A stretch of DNA of 64,000 bases from Bradyrhizobium lablabi (GTDB taxonomy: Bacteria; Pseudomonadota; Alphaproteobacteria; Rhizobiales; Xanthobacteraceae): the NCBI RefSeq assembly GCF_018129385.1, contig NZ_JAFCLN010000001.1, positions 62,001-126,000 of the forward strand, read 5' to 3'. Below are positions 40,181 to 49,285 of the stretch, in pieces (the first letter of the stretch is position 1; each line of letters starts with the position of its first letter). The translations under genes were made by a program, and so were the position numbers. The notes under the pieces were generated by a model. It was given only the letters and a program-made list of their open reading frames with translations. It was not told where the DNA came from and searched no databases.

Positions 40181-41803
40181 ATGACCGGCCGGCCGCACTC
40201 TATCCGCTTGATCAATGGACGCATCTACCGGGATGCCGGCGACCGTATTCCGGCCGACACGTTGGTGACCCGGGACGGTACCATCCAATTCGTGGGATCG
40301 CGGGACGACGCACCCGCCGCCGAGACGACAATCGACCTCCATGGTACCGTCGTGATGCCAGGGCTGACGGACGCCCACATCCATCTCTTTGCCCTTGCCA
40401 TCGAGCGGTTGCAGATCGCGCTCGACCCTGTCGCGGTCAAGTCCGTCGGCGCACTGCTCGATCGCGTGTCGTCCGCCGCGCGGCGCGTCTCCAGCGGAGA
40501 ATGGATCAGGGGATCCGGCTTCGACGAGAATGGCTTGCCCGAACATCGATATCCGACCCGTAAAGAACTCGACGCCGCAGCTCCGGACCAGCCGCTCGTC
40601 ATCCGCCGTTTTTGCGGACACACGGCGATCCTCAACAGCGCAGCCTTGCATGCGCTCGGAATAGATGAGGGGGTATCGGACCCGGTGGGCGGATCGTTCG
40701 AGCGCGATCCGCAAGGCCGTTTGAACGGCATCGTCAAGGAGAGCGCCGCCGACGCCGTGTTCCGCAACATGCCGCGGGTCGAGCGCGCCGTGGTCGCCGA
40801 CGCTCTGCGGGCAACGATTGGGGATGCGATGCGGCTTGGATTGACGGCAGCGGTCGAGGCCGCCGTCGGCTTCACCAGCGGCTTTGACGAGGAACATGCG
40901 ACCTGGAATCTCATCCGTTCCGACCGATCGCTGATCCGTCTCGGCTTCATGCATCGGCTCGATCCAAAGGAAGCCGTCGCACGAGAGCTGACGCCGCAGC
41001 GTGATCCGGACTGGCAAACGAATACGTTAAAGTTCTTCGCGGATGGCATCGCCGGCGCACGCACCGCCGCGGTCACGACGCCGTATCACGATACGGGAGG
41101 AACCGGCTTCTTCATGCGCGATGAGGAAGAGCTGGAGCGCGTCCTCGTCGAGGCGCACCTCGATGGCTGGCAGGTCGCCGTTCACTGCGTCGGAGACCGG
41201 GCGATCTTGCGCGTTATCGGCGCGCTGGAACGGGCCCAGAAGATGAAGTCATGGTCCGATGCCCGGCACCGGATCGAGCACTATACCTGTCCGCCTACCG
41301 GCGGCCTTGCCAGGATGAAGAAGGCGGGAGCCATCGTCGTTGCCCAGCCAAGCTTCCTGTCGGTGATGCACCGCACGACCCTCGAAGCGTTCGGACCGTT
41401 GGCCGACAGCAGATATCCGGCCCGTTCCGTCATCGATGCGGGCGTTCCGTTTATTTGCAGCTCGGATGCGCCGACCGGTGATTTCTCTCCCTGGGTTGGA
41501 ATGGCGAACGCGCTGGACCGTGGTGCTGACAAGGGCAGGCCGCTTGGTCCGTCGGAAGCGATATCCCGGCGAGAAGCGATCCGCGGCTATACCCATGGCG
41601 GCGCCTATGCCATGCGGCAGGAAAGCTGGCGAGGTGTTCTCGAGCCGGGAATGGCGGCGGACCTGATTGCCGTCGACCGGGATCCGTTCGACTCCACCGT
41701 CGATTTCCGGGCCGTCAAGGTCTTGATGACGATGGTTCGCGGAGCAATCGAGCATGATGCGATCGACGGACGAGCACCAGCGAGCGCGGGGGTCGCGCAC
41801 TAG
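40181..41803 (+). CDS. YtcJ-like metal-dependent amidohydrolase, second copy
   Basis: A 540-residue amidohydrolase with N-terminal strands IRLINGRIYRDAGDRIPADTLVTRDGTIQFVG and the metal motif PGLTDAHIHLFAL (His66, His68). Further conserved segments are WQVAVHCVGDRAILRVIGALE, HRIEHYTCPP and FICSSDAPTGDFSP. The start at 40181 has AAGGGAAGGAAGAAC upstream, so the longer frame from 40151 is not used. It is only distantly similar to the amidohydrolase at 32816. It ends the plus-strand operon, just before the convergent exopolysaccharide genes. Confidence 0.87.
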   Translation: MTGRPHSIRLINGRIYRDAGDRIPADTLVTRDGTIQFVGSRDDAPAAETTIDLHGTVVMPGLTDAHIHLFALAIERLQIALDPVAVKSVGALLDRVSSAARRVSSGEWIRGSGFDENGLPEHRYPTRKELDAAAPDQPLVIRRFCGHTAILNSAALHALGIDEGVSDPVGGSFERDPQGRLNGIVKESAADAVFRNMPRVERAVVADALRATIGDAMRLGLTAAVEAAVGFTSGFDEEHATWNLIRSDRSLIRLGFMHRLDPKEAVARELTPQRDPDWQTNTLKFFADGIAGARTAAVTTPYHDTGGTGFFMRDEEELERVLVEAHLDGWQVAVHCVGDRAILRVIGALERAQKMKSWSDARHRIEHYTCPPTGGLARMKKAGAIVVAQPSFLSVMHRTTLEAFGPLADSRYPARSVIDAGVPFICSSDAPTGDFSPWVGMANALDRGADKGRPLGPSEAISRREAIRGYTHGGAYAMRQESWRGVLEPGMAADLIAVDRDPFDSTVDFRAVKVLMTMVRGAIEHDAIDGRAPASAGVAH

Positions 41804-41825
41804 ACTCAACGCCGCCGCTTCCGCC

Positions 41826-42239
41826 TCACGTAAGCCCCTTGATCTTCTTGCACGGCGTCGCCGAGCCCGACGACATCTGCACGATGCCGCCGATGGTCTT
41901 GGTCGACTGCATCTCCTTGCGGGTGAGGAAGCGCAGTGTGGCGCGCGGATAGCTGTCGCAGAACTGCGAGAGCGTCGCGGCCGTGGCCGGGACGCTGTCC
42001 TGCTTGGGGACGACGGCAATACCGCCGTCCTTCAGGATATAGGCGTCCTTGATATTCGACATCGCTACGGCGGCCGAGCAGATCTTGAAAAGATCGTTGT
42101 AGGCCTGCGGCGGCAGCGTCAGGTCGCCGGCGAGATTTTGCAGCAGATATTCGCGGCTGCGGCGGCAGTTTTCGCTTTCCGCGCGCGCCGCGTTTGCAGC
42201 GAGCATCAGCGCGATGGCCGCCGCGACCAGCCGCGTCAT
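41826..42239 (-). CDS. Secreted hypothetical protein with four cysteines
   Basis: A 137-residue protein with a clear signal peptide (MTRLVAAAIALMLAANAARA, then ESENCRRSREYLLQ). The mature part holds four cysteines, suggesting two disulfides in the periplasm. No family is recognised. Its ATG overlaps the stop of the upstream glycosyltransferase gene (ATGA), so it is translated with the exopolysaccharide genes. That coupling suggests a periplasmic accessory role in polymer synthesis or export, but nothing in the sequence states which. Confidence 0.78.
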   Translation of the reverse strand: MTRLVAAAIALMLAANAARAESENCRRSREYLLQNLAGDLTLPPQAYNDLFKICSAAVAMSNIKDAYILKDGGIAVVPKQDSVPATAATLSQFCDSYPRATLRFLTRKEMQSTKTIGGIVQMSSGSATPCKKIKGLT

Positions 42240-43408
42240 GCCGCCTCTGTGCTCGGCTGCGGCACGCGGTCGCTGCGATAGGCCAATCCATAGGTCGCCG
42301 CGGCACATCGCTCCCACGACAGGTTTCGCGCGTGAACGCTTGCACCCGCGGCGAGCAGCGCCCGCCGCTCCTTGTCATCAGCGAGATCGGCGATGGCGCG
42401 CGAGATACTCCCGGGATCCGGCGGCACGAGGATTCCGGTTTCATCCGCCAGCACGGCGTCGGGCACGCCGCCGACCGCCGTGGCGACGCTCGGCAGGCCG
42501 CCGGCCGCCGCTTCCAGGTAAACGAGGCCAAATCCCTCGACCCGTCCGGAGGATTCCGGCAGGCCAGTGAGGCAGAACATGTCGGCTGCGCCATAGACGT
42601 CGCGGATATCTTCCTTCGGCAAAGCGCCAAGCAGTCGGACGTCGGCATCAGCTTCTTCGGCCAGACGCCGCAGTGCCGCGACATGGCCGGCCTCGCCGTC
42701 GGGGCCGATCACCAGCCAGACGATGCGCTTGCGCAATTCGTCGGGAAGCGTGCGCAGCGCCGCCAGCGTGAGAAGGTGTCCTTTGCGATGCGTCAACCGC
42801 GCCACCGTGACGATCACGAGCCGATCAGGCGTAAGCCGAAGAGCGTGGCGGACGACATCGCGCGGCCGTCGCATGCCGAACCAGAAGTCGGACACGCCGA
42901 GCTGCACCGCGCTGACGCGACGCGCATCGACGGCAAAGCGTTCGCTGAATAAATCCCGGGTGTAGCGGCTGTTGGCCACGATCTGCGTCCGCGGCCCGAA
43001 AACCCCGGCGCTGCGGATTGCAAGCCGCTTTAGCGGCGTCTGCGTCTCGTTGATCTCGGTGCCGTGCACGGTCATCACCACGCGGGCTTGCGTTCGCCAT
43101 CGCGAAAGCGCGAGCGGAATGAAGAACGGCCAGTCGGCGGCGTGAATTACGTCATAGTGCCCCCCGCGCACCTTGCTGCGCGCCAGCATGATCTTGGCGG
43201 GCAGATCGCGCATCGAATGCAGGCTGCCGCGAAAGCGGATCACATCGAAGGGCAGGAAAACGTCCTCGACGTTGGCTTGTGCATAATCCGGTGCCATCAC
43301 TGTGACGCGCGCACCCAGACGAGTGGCGGCGGCCGCGATCTCTTCGGCATAGGTGCCGACGCCGCCGGTTGCCGGAGCAAACTCACTGGTCAGCATGAGG
43401 ATGTTCAC
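42236..43408 (-). CDS. Glycosyltransferase family 4
   Basis: A 390-residue GT-B enzyme. The N-terminal acceptor domain begins MNILMLTSEFAPATGGVGTYAEEIAAAATRLGARV. The C-terminal donor domain has IVTVARLTHRKGHLLTLAALRTLPD and the EX7E-type nucleotide-binding stretch RVEGFGLVYLEAAAGGLPSVAT. GTG 43408 is supported by GAGGAGG upstream. Cytoplasmic; it adds one sugar to the lipid-linked repeat unit. Donor and linkage cannot be told. Confidence 0.9.
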   Translation of the reverse strand: MNILMLTSEFAPATGGVGTYAEEIAAAATRLGARVTVMAPDYAQANVEDVFLPFDVIRFRGSLHSMRDLPAKIMLARSKVRGGHYDVIHAADWPFFIPLALSRWRTQARVVMTVHGTEINETQTPLKRLAIRSAGVFGPRTQIVANSRYTRDLFSERFAVDARRVSAVQLGVSDFWFGMRRPRDVVRHALRLTPDRLVIVTVARLTHRKGHLLTLAALRTLPDELRKRIVWLVIGPDGEAGHVAALRRLAEEADADVRLLGALPKEDIRDVYGAADMFCLTGLPESSGRVEGFGLVYLEAAAGGLPSVATAVGGVPDAVLADETGILVPPDPGSISRAIADLADDKERRALLAAGASVHARNLSWERCAAATYGLAYRSDRVPQPSTEAA

Positions 43409-43418
43409 GCGGGCCTCC

Positions 43419-44699
43419 TCAATAGGCGTGCGAAGGCGTTCCTGTCATTCCGCGCGCGTCCTGGATTTCCTGGTGATAGCGAAACACCCGCGCCAATTGC
43501 GTCATCGGAGTAAAGGATTTGATCGCACCGGCGATCCGCACCGCATTCAGCTCGTCCGCGCCGATTGCGTTGCGGACGTCGATAAGACGATCCGCCAGCG
43601 TGTCCGCCATGTCGTTGGATGAGCCGGCGCGCGGCACCAGATATCCGCTCTCGCCGTCGACAATGACCGGCTCGAGCTGCGGCAGATGCATTGCCACGAC
43701 GGGCCGGCCGACCGCCAGCGTCTCCAGCACGAAGCGCGGCATGCCCTCGAATTCGGAGGTGAGGATGCCGGCATGCGCGGATGCCAATGTCGCGGCCATA
43801 CCTGCCGCGTCCTTGAAGCCATGCCGGGCGGTGATGTCCCTGATCGCGTCGAATTCGGCAAAACGTTCGGGATTGCTGGTGCCGATATAGTCGAACACGA
43901 CGTCGCCGTTCAGCCGCTGCCGCAGCCGGTCGATGGTGCGAAACATCAGCGGCGGATCCTTGAACTCGTCGAGCCTGCCGGCGAACACGACGCGGAACGG
44001 CGAGGTGCCCGCATGCATCGGCTGCGGCTTGAAGATGTCGGTGTTCACCCAAGTCCAGAGCGTGTCGATCTTGTCCTTGCGGGCTGGATAGGTCTTTTGC
44101 AGCCGCTCCGTGATGAACGGATTGACGCACAGGAACTTTTCGCTCATCGCAACCGCAAACCGCTCGCCGGTGTTATGCACGAAGGAATATTTCCGAAGCA
44201 GCGAATCCATCTGTAGCTTTGGCGCGCCCTCGCCATGCAGCATCTGCACGAAGGGCAGCCGCAGGATCGCCGGCAGCCAGGAGAATTCCACCCGCCGCAG
44301 ATCGACCGAGCAGCGCCGCGCGCGGATCAGCCGCGCGATCGGCACAAAATGGCGCAGCAAGGCCATGAAGAATTGCCCGGTGAGGGACGACTGAATCGTG
44401 CGTGCCGCCTCGCGCGCCTGCTGGTCGGTGTAGTGCAGGACCGGCAGGAACTCAAAGGTCCGGCCGCGGAAGGTCAGGTTATGAATCTGGCCGAGCTCGA
44501 GATCGCCGCGCGAGTCGACGCCGATGAAGAGAAGATCGGTGTCGGCGGGATGGAAGGTGATGAAGTCGCGGATATAGGTCTCCAGCCCTCCGACTTTCTC
44601 GCCGCGCGGGTCGAACGGATGGATGAGACAAATCTGATAGCGCGGCTTGACGGGCCTGGCGTTGCGGGCCCGGAGTGCGAGAGTGAGCGTTGAAGTCAT
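43419..44699 (-). CDS. Glycosyltransferase family 4-type enzyme
   Basis: A 426-residue GT-B glycosyltransferase. The first domain has YQICLIHPFDPRGEKVGGLETYIRDFITF. The donor domain has FRVVFAGRLDEFKDPPLMFRTIDRLR and EGMPRFVLETLAVGRPVVAMHLPQLEPVIVDGESGYLVP. The ATG at 44699 overlaps the WecG-type gene stop (ATGA) and has GAGGAAGG upstream, although the frame is open far upstream. A cytoplasmic exopolysaccharide repeat-unit enzyme; donor unknown. Confidence 0.9.
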   Translation of the reverse strand: MTSTLTLALRARNARPVKPRYQICLIHPFDPRGEKVGGLETYIRDFITFHPADTDLLFIGVDSRGDLELGQIHNLTFRGRTFEFLPVLHYTDQQAREAARTIQSSLTGQFFMALLRHFVPIARLIRARRCSVDLRRVEFSWLPAILRLPFVQMLHGEGAPKLQMDSLLRKYSFVHNTGERFAVAMSEKFLCVNPFITERLQKTYPARKDKIDTLWTWVNTDIFKPQPMHAGTSPFRVVFAGRLDEFKDPPLMFRTIDRLRQRLNGDVVFDYIGTSNPERFAEFDAIRDITARHGFKDAAGMAATLASAHAGILTSEFEGMPRFVLETLAVGRPVVAMHLPQLEPVIVDGESGYLVPRAGSSNDMADTLADRLIDVRNAIGADELNAVRIAGAIKSFTPMTQLARVFRYHQEIQDARGMTGTPSHAY

Positions 44700-45490
44700 G
44701 CCGCCTTCCTCATACGTGCGTTGACGATCTGCGGGATGGTGTGCGCGACAAGCCGCGGAACGACGGCCATGCAGCGCGCGTAGCGCGGCGCGAGGCGCCC
44801 TGGCTCGTGCAGCAAACGCCACGCCCATTCCAGCCCATACTTTTGCGTGATGGACGGGGCGCGGACCTGCGTGCCGGCAATGAAGTCGAGCCCGGCGCCG
44901 ATACACAGCATGCCGGTCCCATTGAGCTCGTCGAGGCAGCGCGCGGCGAACAATTCCTGGCGCGGCGCGCCGAGTGCGAGAAAGCAAAGCCGCGCGCCGG
45001 AAGCTCGGATGGTCTCGATGGCGTGGTCCGCCTCGGCGGAGTAGGGCTCAAAATTGCGGCCGGGTGCAAAATAACCCGCCACGTTCAATCCCCTGAATCG
45101 TTCCGACAGCCGTCGCGCGGAGATCGCAAGCGTTGGCTCCGTCGCGCCAAGCAGAAAGATCGGAAGTCCCTTCCTGCGCGCTTCCTGGCAAACCGGCTCG
45201 ACGAGGTCGGCGCCCGTCGTCCGCTCGATTTTTGTCCCAAGCAGGCGGCTAAGCACGACGATCGGAAATCCGTCGGCCGTGACAAACCGCGCGCGGCGGT
45301 AGGCAGCGCGGAAGTCGGCGCGTTGTTGCAGTTGGACGACATGATCGAGATTGAGCGTGCAGACGCTGAAATTGTCGCCGGTCTGGGCGGCAGACACGAT
45401 GGAGTCGACGGCCTGCGGAAGCGAGACGATGTTGATGGCAATGCCGTCAACCGTCAGATTGGGATGCTGCTGTGGCGGCGGTTCCAACAT
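44696..45490 (-). CDS. WecG/TagA/CpsF-family glycosyltransferase
   Basis: A 264-residue glycosyltransferase of family GT26. Characteristic segments are VCTLNLDHVVQLQQRADFRAAYRRARFVTADGFPIVVLSRLLG, FLLGATEPTLAISARRLSERF and LCFLALGAPRQELFAARCLDEL, then GTGMLCIGAGLDFIAGTQVRAP. The family includes the mannosaminuronate transferase WecG and the xanthan-type GumM glucuronosyltransferase. UDP-glucose dehydrogenase at the other end of the locus makes a uronic-acid donor plausible. Start 45490 has AGGAGATCGAC upstream. Confidence 0.9.
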   Translation of the reverse strand: MLEPPPQQHPNLTVDGIAINIVSLPQAVDSIVSAAQTGDNFSVCTLNLDHVVQLQQRADFRAAYRRARFVTADGFPIVVLSRLLGTKIERTTGADLVEPVCQEARRKGLPIFLLGATEPTLAISARRLSERFRGLNVAGYFAPGRNFEPYSAEADHAIETIRASGARLCFLALGAPRQELFAARCLDELNGTGMLCIGAGLDFIAGTQVRAPSITQKYGLEWAWRLLHEPGRLAPRYARCMAVVPRLVAHTIPQIVNARMRKAA

Positions 45491-45691
45491 GTCGATCTCC
45501 TGATGACAATGTGGCCGAGGTACGCATTCACAGAAGACGACATGCCTATCGCTGCTGCGATCGGAACTTGATGTCGAAAACTTTCCTCGACGTGCAGCGT
45601 CACGAAATCGATCTATTGCGACGCAACGATGGCGATGCTGCTTCGCGATGTCGGATGCAGCGATGACTCGTTCACATAACGGAGAGCCGTC

Positions 45692-46786
45692 ATGAAAAAG
45701 TTTTCGCGACGAGAAGCGATGGCGGTTGTTGCCGGCGCGAGCGTTGCGTGCAGCGGAAAGACGTTTGCTGCGCCGTCGCAGGGGCTTGCAGCAATCGCGG
45801 CGAAAAATGGATTCGTGTTCGGCGCAGCCGCAGGACCGGTGATCGAGAAGGATGTTGCCTATCGCGAGCTCTACATTGCACATACACAAATTGTTACGAC
45901 CGATGTTGCGATGAAGATGGGAACCATCGTTCCGCAGGCGGGGCCGAAACGATTCGAAAGCGCCGATCGCCTGCTACAGTTTTGTGCAAGCCATCGCATT
46001 CCGATGCGCGGCCATTGCCTGATCTGGAACGATTGGGTTCCGCAGTGGATCAAGAACATGAGCGTTCCCGAGCGGCAGGCATTCTTCGACAGCTATATCG
46101 AGGAAGTCGCCGGACGTTACGCGGGGAAACTGCATTCATGGGACGTGGTCAATGAGCCGTTCTGGCCGGGCCACAAGGCGCCCGGCGGCTACAGGCTCGG
46201 CCCCTGGTACGATGCGTTCGGAACCGGCTATGTGCGCCGCGCCTTCGAGCGTGTGGCGGCGGTCGACAAGAAGACCAGGCTGGTGCTCAACGAGGCGCAA
46301 AGCGAACGCGACGACGAGGTCGGTCTGACGGTGCGCCGCGGCCTGCTGCGCCTGGTGGATGAACTGAAGGATGCCGGCGTGCCGCTGCATGCTGTCGGGC
46401 TACAGGGGCATCTCCAGCCGCGCTATCCGCACGATCCTGCGCGATTCCTCGAGTTTGTGCACGCGCTGGCCGATCGCAAGGTCGACATCTACATCACCGA
46501 GTTCGATGTGCGCGACGACACGTTCCCGGACGACGTTGCGACGCGCGACGCGATGATCGCGGAGACGGCCGAGAAATTCCTCACCGGCGTGCTTCGCATT
46601 CCGGCGGTCAAGATGGTGATCGCCTGGGAGCTGGCCGACAACTACTCGTTCTATACCGATGCGGCGAAGAAAAAGGACCCGCTGGCGCAGCGGCTGCCGC
46701 GTCCGTTGCCGTTCGATTCGTCGATGCAGAAGAAGCCGCTGTGGTTCGCAATGGCGCGCGCCTTCGAGAATGCCAGAAAGGCGTGA
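45692..46786 (+). CDS. Secreted glycoside hydrolase family 10 (endo-beta-xylanase fold)
   Basis: A 364-residue protein with a Tat-like signal (FSRREAMAVVAGASVACSGKTFAA) and a GH10 catalytic barrel. The acid/base is Glu155 in SWDVVNEPFW and the nucleophile is Glu270 in IYITEFDVRD. RGHCLIWNDWVPQWI and GLQGHLQP are further GH10 landmarks. It is the only plus-strand gene inside the minus-strand exopolysaccharide set. Plant xylan is one possible substrate. Because the gene is embedded in the locus, trimming or length control of the strain's own polymer is at least as likely. Confidence 0.9.
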   Translation: MKKFSRREAMAVVAGASVACSGKTFAAPSQGLAAIAAKNGFVFGAAAGPVIEKDVAYRELYIAHTQIVTTDVAMKMGTIVPQAGPKRFESADRLLQFCASHRIPMRGHCLIWNDWVPQWIKNMSVPERQAFFDSYIEEVAGRYAGKLHSWDVVNEPFWPGHKAPGGYRLGPWYDAFGTGYVRRAFERVAAVDKKTRLVLNEAQSERDDEVGLTVRRGLLRLVDELKDAGVPLHAVGLQGHLQPRYPHDPARFLEFVHALADRKVDIYITEFDVRDDTFPDDVATRDAMIAETAEKFLTGVLRIPAVKMVIAWELADNYSFYTDAAKKKDPLAQRLPRPLPFDSSMQKKPLWFAMARAFENARKA

Positions 46787-46801
46787 GACGCCGCGCTTCG
46801 T

Positions 46802-48232
46802 TCAGGCCTGCTGCGGTCGGGAACGGAGCAAGCGGAACAGCGACGGCGCATAGAGCACGGCGAGCGTCGCCAGATAGGCGGCGGCGCCGGCTCCGATATG
46901 CGCGGCAAGATGCATGAGCGTCGGCGCCTCCGGAAAGAGCCTCAGCAGGCCGGCCATCGCGATGGTCGCAAGCGCGATGCGTGTGAGATGCGCGACCGGC
47001 AAGGTCAGCCCGAATTTGGCAAAACCGACCGCGAAGCTGACGGTCGCGCCCGCGAGTGCGGCGGCGACGGTCGCGGCGGCGGCGCCCGCAAGGCCCCAAT
47101 AGCGGAAGCCGATGATGCTGAAGATGACCGTCAGCGTGGCGTCGACCGCCGAGACGATCATCATCCAGCGGGTCCGGCTGTGCAGCAAGAATACCTGATC
47201 GCCGAAATGGGCCCGCAGGTTGCGGATCGCGCCGGATAGCGCAGCCAGCGGAAGAATGGCAAGCGTGACCTGCTGGAACGGCTGCGCGATCAGCAGGTGC
47301 ACGATTTCCGCGCGCAGCATGTAGATACCGATAAGGCTCGGCGCCAGGATCGCGATCAGCAGCGCGCTGTTGTCGGCAAGCTGGCGCATCGCAGCCCGGC
47401 TGCCGCGTTGCTCCATGGTCTTGACCGCGAGCGGAAAGGCGGCTGCCGTCACCAGCATCGCGGCGACTGCCGCGGCGCGCTGCCCAAGGCCATAGCCGAC
47501 CGCGAACAAGCCGGCGGCAGCCACGCCCGCCATCTCGTTGACGATGAATCGCGACGCGTTGAGCCCGACCCAGCCAAGGGCGCCGCCGACGATCAAGGGA
47601 ATGCCGTAGCGCAGGGCATGTCCCACGATCTCACGGTCGATCGGCCAGAGGCGGCGGCTGTAACCGATCTTCGGCAGCACAATGAGCGCCGCAAACAGTT
47701 GCGCGATGGCATAGCCCGCGAGCGGCCATTCGGCGGACTGGCCGAACAGCTTTATGAAGATCAGCCCGAGGATGAAGCCAAGCGCGGGGCCGGCGATCTG
47801 CTGGATCGAATAGACGGCGATTTGCTGACGGACCCGGGCGCGCTCGCCGATATAGAGATTGAGCGATCGGGTGATCACGTAGGCCGCACTGGCGAACAGA
47901 ATGGCCGTCTTGGCGTCGGGTGCAATCACGAGCAGCAGGATGCCGATGACGGCGATGCTCTGTAGCGTGACGGATACGAGTAGAACGGCATTTTCGGTCC
48001 GGTGAAACCGTGACGCGTCGCCGTCCTGATAGCGGCCGAAAAAGCGCAGCGCGTATTGCGACCACCAGGCGAGGAAGCCGATCTGCAACAGCTCATGCGT
48101 CGCCGTCACCAGCGTCAGAATGCCCAGCGTGTGCTCGTCGACCAGATGGGTCCAGACGATCATCGCGACCAACTGGAACAGCGGTCCGACGAACTGCGCA
48201 GGTAGGTAGAGCAGGGTGTGGCGCAGCAGCAT
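46802..48232 (-). CDS. Polysaccharide flippase (Wzx/MATE-like)
   Basis: A 476-residue integral membrane protein with about 12-14 hydrophobic segments and a Wzx-like opening (LLRHTLLYLPAQFVGPLFQLVAMIVWTHLVDEHTLGILTLVTATHELLQIGFLAWWSQYALRFFG). Such proteins flip undecaprenyl-linked repeat units across the inner membrane. It starts 3 bp after an acyltransferase gene and ends 15 bp from the convergent GH10 gene. Confidence 0.87.
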   Translation of the reverse strand: MLLRHTLLYLPAQFVGPLFQLVAMIVWTHLVDEHTLGILTLVTATHELLQIGFLAWWSQYALRFFGRYQDGDASRFHRTENAVLLVSVTLQSIAVIGILLLVIAPDAKTAILFASAAYVITRSLNLYIGERARVRQQIAVYSIQQIAGPALGFILGLIFIKLFGQSAEWPLAGYAIAQLFAALIVLPKIGYSRRLWPIDREIVGHALRYGIPLIVGGALGWVGLNASRFIVNEMAGVAAAGLFAVGYGLGQRAAAVAAMLVTAAAFPLAVKTMEQRGSRAAMRQLADNSALLIAILAPSLIGIYMLRAEIVHLLIAQPFQQVTLAILPLAALSGAIRNLRAHFGDQVFLLHSRTRWMMIVSAVDATLTVIFSIIGFRYWGLAGAAAATVAAALAGATVSFAVGFAKFGLTLPVAHLTRIALATIAMAGLLRLFPEAPTLMHLAAHIGAGAAAYLATLAVLYAPSLFRLLRSRPQQA

Positions 48233-48235
48233 CTC

Positions 48236-49285
48236 TTATGCTCCCAACCAGCGCAGCAGACGCGCAGGGGCAACTTGTCTGACCGTCATCAGCGCGGCGA
48301 CGCTGAGCAGAACCGTCGCGCCCGACGTCACCGCGGCGTTTACCAGCGGTCCGAACTGGCGCAGCGGCGCGTGATCGCGCAGCGCCATGACGATGAAGAT
48401 GTGCCAGAGATAGATGAAATAGCTGCCGGAGCCGAGCGCCGCGAGCAGCGGCGATCTCGGCTGCGTCGTGATTAGCCAGCAGCAGAGCAGCGTCGCGTAG
48501 GCGAAGAATGCGATCGAATCGTAGGCGGCCGCGTCGCCGATGCCGCAAATCCGCACCAGCGCGTAGATGGCATAAGCCACCAGCGTTGCGCCGGGAAGAA
48601 CGCCGCGCAGCGCGGTTGAAAATGCACTGCCTGCCATCGCCACCAATGCGCCCGCCGCCATGAACGAGAACCAGAACGCGATATCGCGCAGGCGGACTTC
48701 CTCGATCAGGGAGTCCGACAGGCCAAGGCGGGACAGGGCCGGATCGAGGTAACTGCCGACGATCAGGCCGGCTGCGATCGCCAGCACCAGCGCGGCGGCA
48801 AGCCGTTGCCCGGGGTCGGTTGCGCGGCCGGCCGTCACGAGGAGCAGCCACATCATGACGGTGCAGCCGACATAGACAAAGACGTAGTAGTAGACGAAGA
48901 CGTAAGCGAGGGTGAACCGCGCCAGCACGGTCACCGGGCGATGGTCCATCGCCGGATTGTGCTGCGCCATGTAGATGTAGGCGGCCGTGAACGCAAACGA
49001 GTAGGGGATGAGGGCTGCGCTGATCCTTTTGGCGAGCGGCACGCGGCCGGACAGCGCGGTCAGATAGCCCGACACGAACAGGAACACCGGCACACAGGGC
49101 CGGAGCGCCGCGTCGACCGCGATGACCCAGGGTGTATCGAGCGGCTGCTGGAGTGAGTGGATTCCGATCACCATCAGGATGGCGATGCCGCGCATGCTGT
49201 CGATCGCATCGTTGCGGCTCGCCGCCGGTGCGTGCGAATCCGCTATCGCGGTCCAATCCGCCGATGGTCGCAACGTTTCGGTCAT
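48236..49285 (-). CDS. Acyltransferase family 3 membrane protein
   Basis: A 349-residue multi-spanning acyltransferase (OafA/NodX-like domain): NDAIDSMRGIAILMVIGIHSLQQP, PCVPVFLFVSGYLTAL, and the late YFIYLWHIFIVMAL. The usual catalytic His after the first segment is present (GIHS). It would put acetyl or another acyl group on the polysaccharide. The ATG at 49285 overlaps the stop of the upstream acyltransferase gene (ATGA). About half as long as full OafA proteins because no SGNH domain is attached. Confidence 0.88.
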   Translation of the reverse strand: MTETLRPSADWTAIADSHAPAASRNDAIDSMRGIAILMVIGIHSLQQPLDTPWVIAVDAALRPCVPVFLFVSGYLTALSGRVPLAKRISAALIPYSFAFTAAYIYMAQHNPAMDHRPVTVLARFTLAYVFVYYYVFVYVGCTVMMWLLLVTAGRATDPGQRLAAALVLAIAAGLIVGSYLDPALSRLGLSDSLIEEVRLRDIAFWFSFMAAGALVAMAGSAFSTALRGVLPGATLVAYAIYALVRICGIGDAAAYDSIAFFAYATLLCCWLITTQPRSPLLAALGSGSYFIYLWHIFIVMALRDHAPLRQFGPLVNAAVTSGATVLLSVAALMTVRQVAPARLLRWLGA

